From Patescibacteria group bacterium (lineage in GTDB: Bacteria > Patescibacteriota > Minisyncoccia > Moranbacterales > JAKLHP01): a DNA stretch of 5,629 nt. Positions 4,795 through 5,629 of this stretch are shown piece after piece (position 1 is the first letter of the stretch; every line of letters starts with the position of its first letter). A program made the translations under genes and the position numbers. The stretch is from positions 1 through 5,629 of the forward strand of contig JAKLHP010000059.1 in NCBI GenBank assembly GCA_022710085.1, in the 5' to 3' direction. Under the pieces are notes generated by a model that saw only the letters and a program-made list of their open reading frames with translations, had not been told where the DNA came from and ran no database searches.

Positions 4795-5054
4795 TGTTCT
4801 TTTTAAGATTAAGGAAACAACGGAATCGGAACAGACTATTTTCTTCCTCCTTTTTCGGGTTATATCCCCAACGATTCCGTTTAATTTAATTTTTCAGATA
4901 GAGAAATCTTGCCTCAGCAGGCCCAATCTTTACTCCCGCCTTTACGGGTCTGCGTTTCTCTGTCTCTGGCATGGAATAAGCATTGAAGGTCCAATCCCTT
5001 CCCATGCCATCCCCGCTTTTATGGTCATTGCAATGTCAGTGGCCTTTTTTATTT
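4795..5054 (+). ncRNA. candidate structured small RNA of about 260 nt (elements B and C)
   Basis: The RNA would begin near 4795 and end in the T-run at 5045-5054. Element B is AACGGAATCG (4819-4828) paired perfectly with CGATTCCGTT (4872-4881). Its 43-nt loop holds the anti-Shine-Dalgarno-like CCTCCTTTTT (4846-4855) and a TATCCCC (4863-4869). AGGAA (4812-4816) could pair with TTCCT (4844-4848) as a pseudoknot. An AT-rich linker (4882-4895) follows. Element C is AGATAGAGAAA (4896-4906) with TTTCTCTGTCT (4955-4965), enclosing GCAGGCCC (4917-4924) with GGGTCTGC (4946-4953). Next comes TGGCATGG (4967-4974) with CCATGCCA (5002-5009), stacked on GAAGG (4985-4989) with CCTTC (4997-5001). The stretch has no credible protein frame: the plus-strand open frame across it begins at a TTG inside the -35 box and has no ribosome site. 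No known RNA family is recognised. Dense pairing plus promoter plus terminator is the evidence. Confidence 0.55.
5023..5054 (+). terminator. intrinsic terminator of the RNA candidate
   Basis: GGTCA (5023-5027) pairs with TGGCC (5040-5044) with one G-U pair, around a 12-nt loop, followed by TTTTTTATTT (5045-5054). The stem is short, but the tail equals that of element A (GGCCTTTTTTATTT in both). The T-run includes the complement of the stop codon (5049-5051) of the convergent membrane-protein gene. A 10-bp palindrome CATTGCAATG (5026-5035) lies within the hairpin. Confidence 0.6.
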
Positions 5055-5420
5055 CTCCAAAATCTTGTAAAGCATCCTTGTTTCATTTTGGGAATCTATT
5101 TTAATGGTGACTTTCTTGTTTCCAGAGTTTTCGATTTCAGAACCGGATATTTCAATTTTCCTGAGTTCTCCTTTCTTAATTTTAACATCTTCTTTCCTGA
5201 TGGTGCTTTCTCCTGACGATAATTCCCAACGAAAATCATTAGCTTCGCTGTTGTTTTCAATGATAAAACTCAGGCTTTCGTTTTTCGGATTTTCAAAATA
5301 AACAATCCACCAGTTTTGATTGGTCGCAGATTGCTGGCGAGTTTCCGTATAGGCGAGAAAAGCGAAGCTGAATAGCAGAAATATTATTACAGACAGGATG
5401 ATCGGCTTATTGTTGGACAT
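5049..5420 (-). CDS. single-pass membrane protein with external beta-rich domain (123 aa, unknown)
   Basis: The product begins MSNNKPIILSVIIFLLFSF. It has one hydrophobic segment (about residues 6-24), most likely an uncleaved anchor, since no clear cleavage site follows. The rest, from WWIVYFENPKNESLSFIIEN onward, alternates polar and hydrophobic residues and is likely a small extracytoplasmic beta domain. It resembles the Ig-like ends of cell-surface proteins, for example the DUF1616-type C-terminal domain, but that resemblance is from memory and not firm. An upstream in-frame ATG at 5525 would add 35 residues, yet it overlaps the preceding gene by 83 bp and the added residues look like a shadow frame, so I chose 5420. 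There is no Shine-Dalgarno. It lies 22 nt after the stop of the right-edge gene, probably in the same transcript. A role in surface glycan or envelope assembly is an inference from neighbours. Confidence 0.65.
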   Translation of the reverse strand: MSNNKPIILSVIIFLLFSFAFLAYTETRQQSATNQNWWIVYFENPKNESLSFIIENNSEANDFRWELSSGESTIRKEDVKIKKGELRKIEISGSEIENSGNKKVTIKIDSQNETRMLYKILEK

Positions 5421-5442
5421 AATAAATTTTTCAAATTGATGA

Positions 5443-5629
5443 TTATTTTCGATAATATATATTGACTTCCTCTCCTGAATATATTTGCCAAAAATTGTTT
5501 GATTTTTCAAATTGGGCGCTGTCAAATTGCGGATTTACCATCAGAAAATTTATTCCCAGATCTTCAAAACATTTTTTTCCATCGGGAGTGTTGGGCTCAG
5601 AAATCATCCAAAGGGTGCACATCTCCCTC
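5443..5629 (-). CDS. C-terminal fragment, probably of a membrane glycosyltransferase-like protein
   Basis: An open frame enters from the right edge and ends at TAA (5443-5445), giving 61 residues. It includes MISEPNTPDGKKCFEDLGIN, then FLMVNPQFDSAQFEKSNNF, and it ends EEVNIYYRK. The pattern 'gly-ile-asn-phe-leu-met-val ... asp-ser-ala-gln-phe ... val-asn-ile-tyr' resembles the external C-terminal domains of multi-pass GT-C or oligosaccharyltransferase-like proteins, which often report a short strand-rich ending of this sort. That assignment is tentative, because no membrane segment falls within the window. The frame is supported by absence of stops, a coherent composition, and the tight 22-nt spacing to the next gene. 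Confidence 0.6.
   Translation of the reverse strand, partial: REMCTLWMISEPNTPDGKKCFEDLGINFLMVNPQFDSAQFEKSNNFWQIYSGEEVNIYYRK

Noticed and set aside
4967..5009. a degenerate tRNA gene
   Set aside because: Only 10 nt separate the acceptor 5' strand from the T-arm, so there is no D or anticodon arm, and CCA does not follow.
4938..5010. minus-strand 22-codon frame beginning MAWEGIGPSM
   Set aside because: The GGGG upstream abuts the ATG without spacing, and the frame lies in a region whose terminator signals all point in the plus direction.
4795..5054. tmRNA, SRP RNA, RNase P RNA or 6S RNA
   Set aside because: No CCA end or resume-coding region, no GGAAG-type SRP loop, no P4 signature of RNase P, and no single long rod with a central bubble. 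None of the families fits.
4760..5104. 114-codon plus-strand open frame across the RNA candidate
   Set aside because: It starts with TTG inside a perfect -35 box, has no ribosome site, crosses a T-run terminator, and its composition is low in charged residues and incoherent. It ends antisense within the membrane-protein gene.
5049..5525. 158-residue version of the membrane protein
   Set aside because: The extra 35 residues overlap the preceding gene by 83 bp, and the shorter start gives a standard anchor right at the N-terminus.
1..5629. CRISPR array, insertion sequence, retron or diversity-generating retroelement
   Set aside because: No regular repeat-spacer pattern, no transposase or reverse transcriptase frame, and no terminal inverted repeats with target duplication were found.

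Overview
The window looks like AT-rich chromosome from a small-genome bacterium of the candidate phyla radiation (Patescibacteria, perhaps the Parcubacteria side). This is an inference from gene style: a Wzx-like flippase, a GT4 glycosyltransferase, a divergent RtcB, a small dNMP kinase and lipid-linked-sugar-type membrane proteins, interspersed with tiny orphan genes. TGA acts as a stop codon (RtcB-like gene and second zinc-ribbon gene), so the UGA-glycine code of Gracilibacteria/SR1 is not in use.

Layout. Positions 1-461 (minus) hold the first 153 residues of a polysaccharide flippase that runs off the left edge. Divergent from it, on the plus strand, are two tiny tandem paralogues with zinc-ribbon-like cysteines (552-746 and 860-1093), each with a strong Shine-Dalgarno and each followed by a hairpin terminator. 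A minus-strand series follows: glycosyltransferase (3299-4411), RtcB-like protein (1776-3269) and thymidylate-kinase-like protein (1102-1722). At the right edge, also minus, are a 123-residue single-pass membrane protein (5049-5420) and the C-terminus of another protein (5443-5629).

The most unusual part is the gene-poor stretch from 4412 to 5048. Read on the plus strand it carries (a) a strong ribosome binding site and a 23-codon ORF running into a rod-like hairpin of about 104 nt that ends in a T-run, and (b) a good sigma70-type promoter (TTGACA, 17 nt, TAGTAT with an extended -10) followed by about 260 nt of stacked hairpins ending in a second T-run. I recognise no known RNA family here. 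These are the best candidates for undescribed elements.

How the genes fit together. Flippase, glycosyltransferase and the right-edge membrane proteins point to surface glycan or glycoprotein assembly. The RtcB-like and kinase genes are probably passengers of the same block. The RtcB-like protein keeps the guanylated histidine and most metal ligands but lacks the usual metal-binding Asp and the C-terminal Lys-Gly. The minus-strand genes mostly lack Shine-Dalgarno sequences, whereas all the tiny plus-strand ORFs have strong ones.
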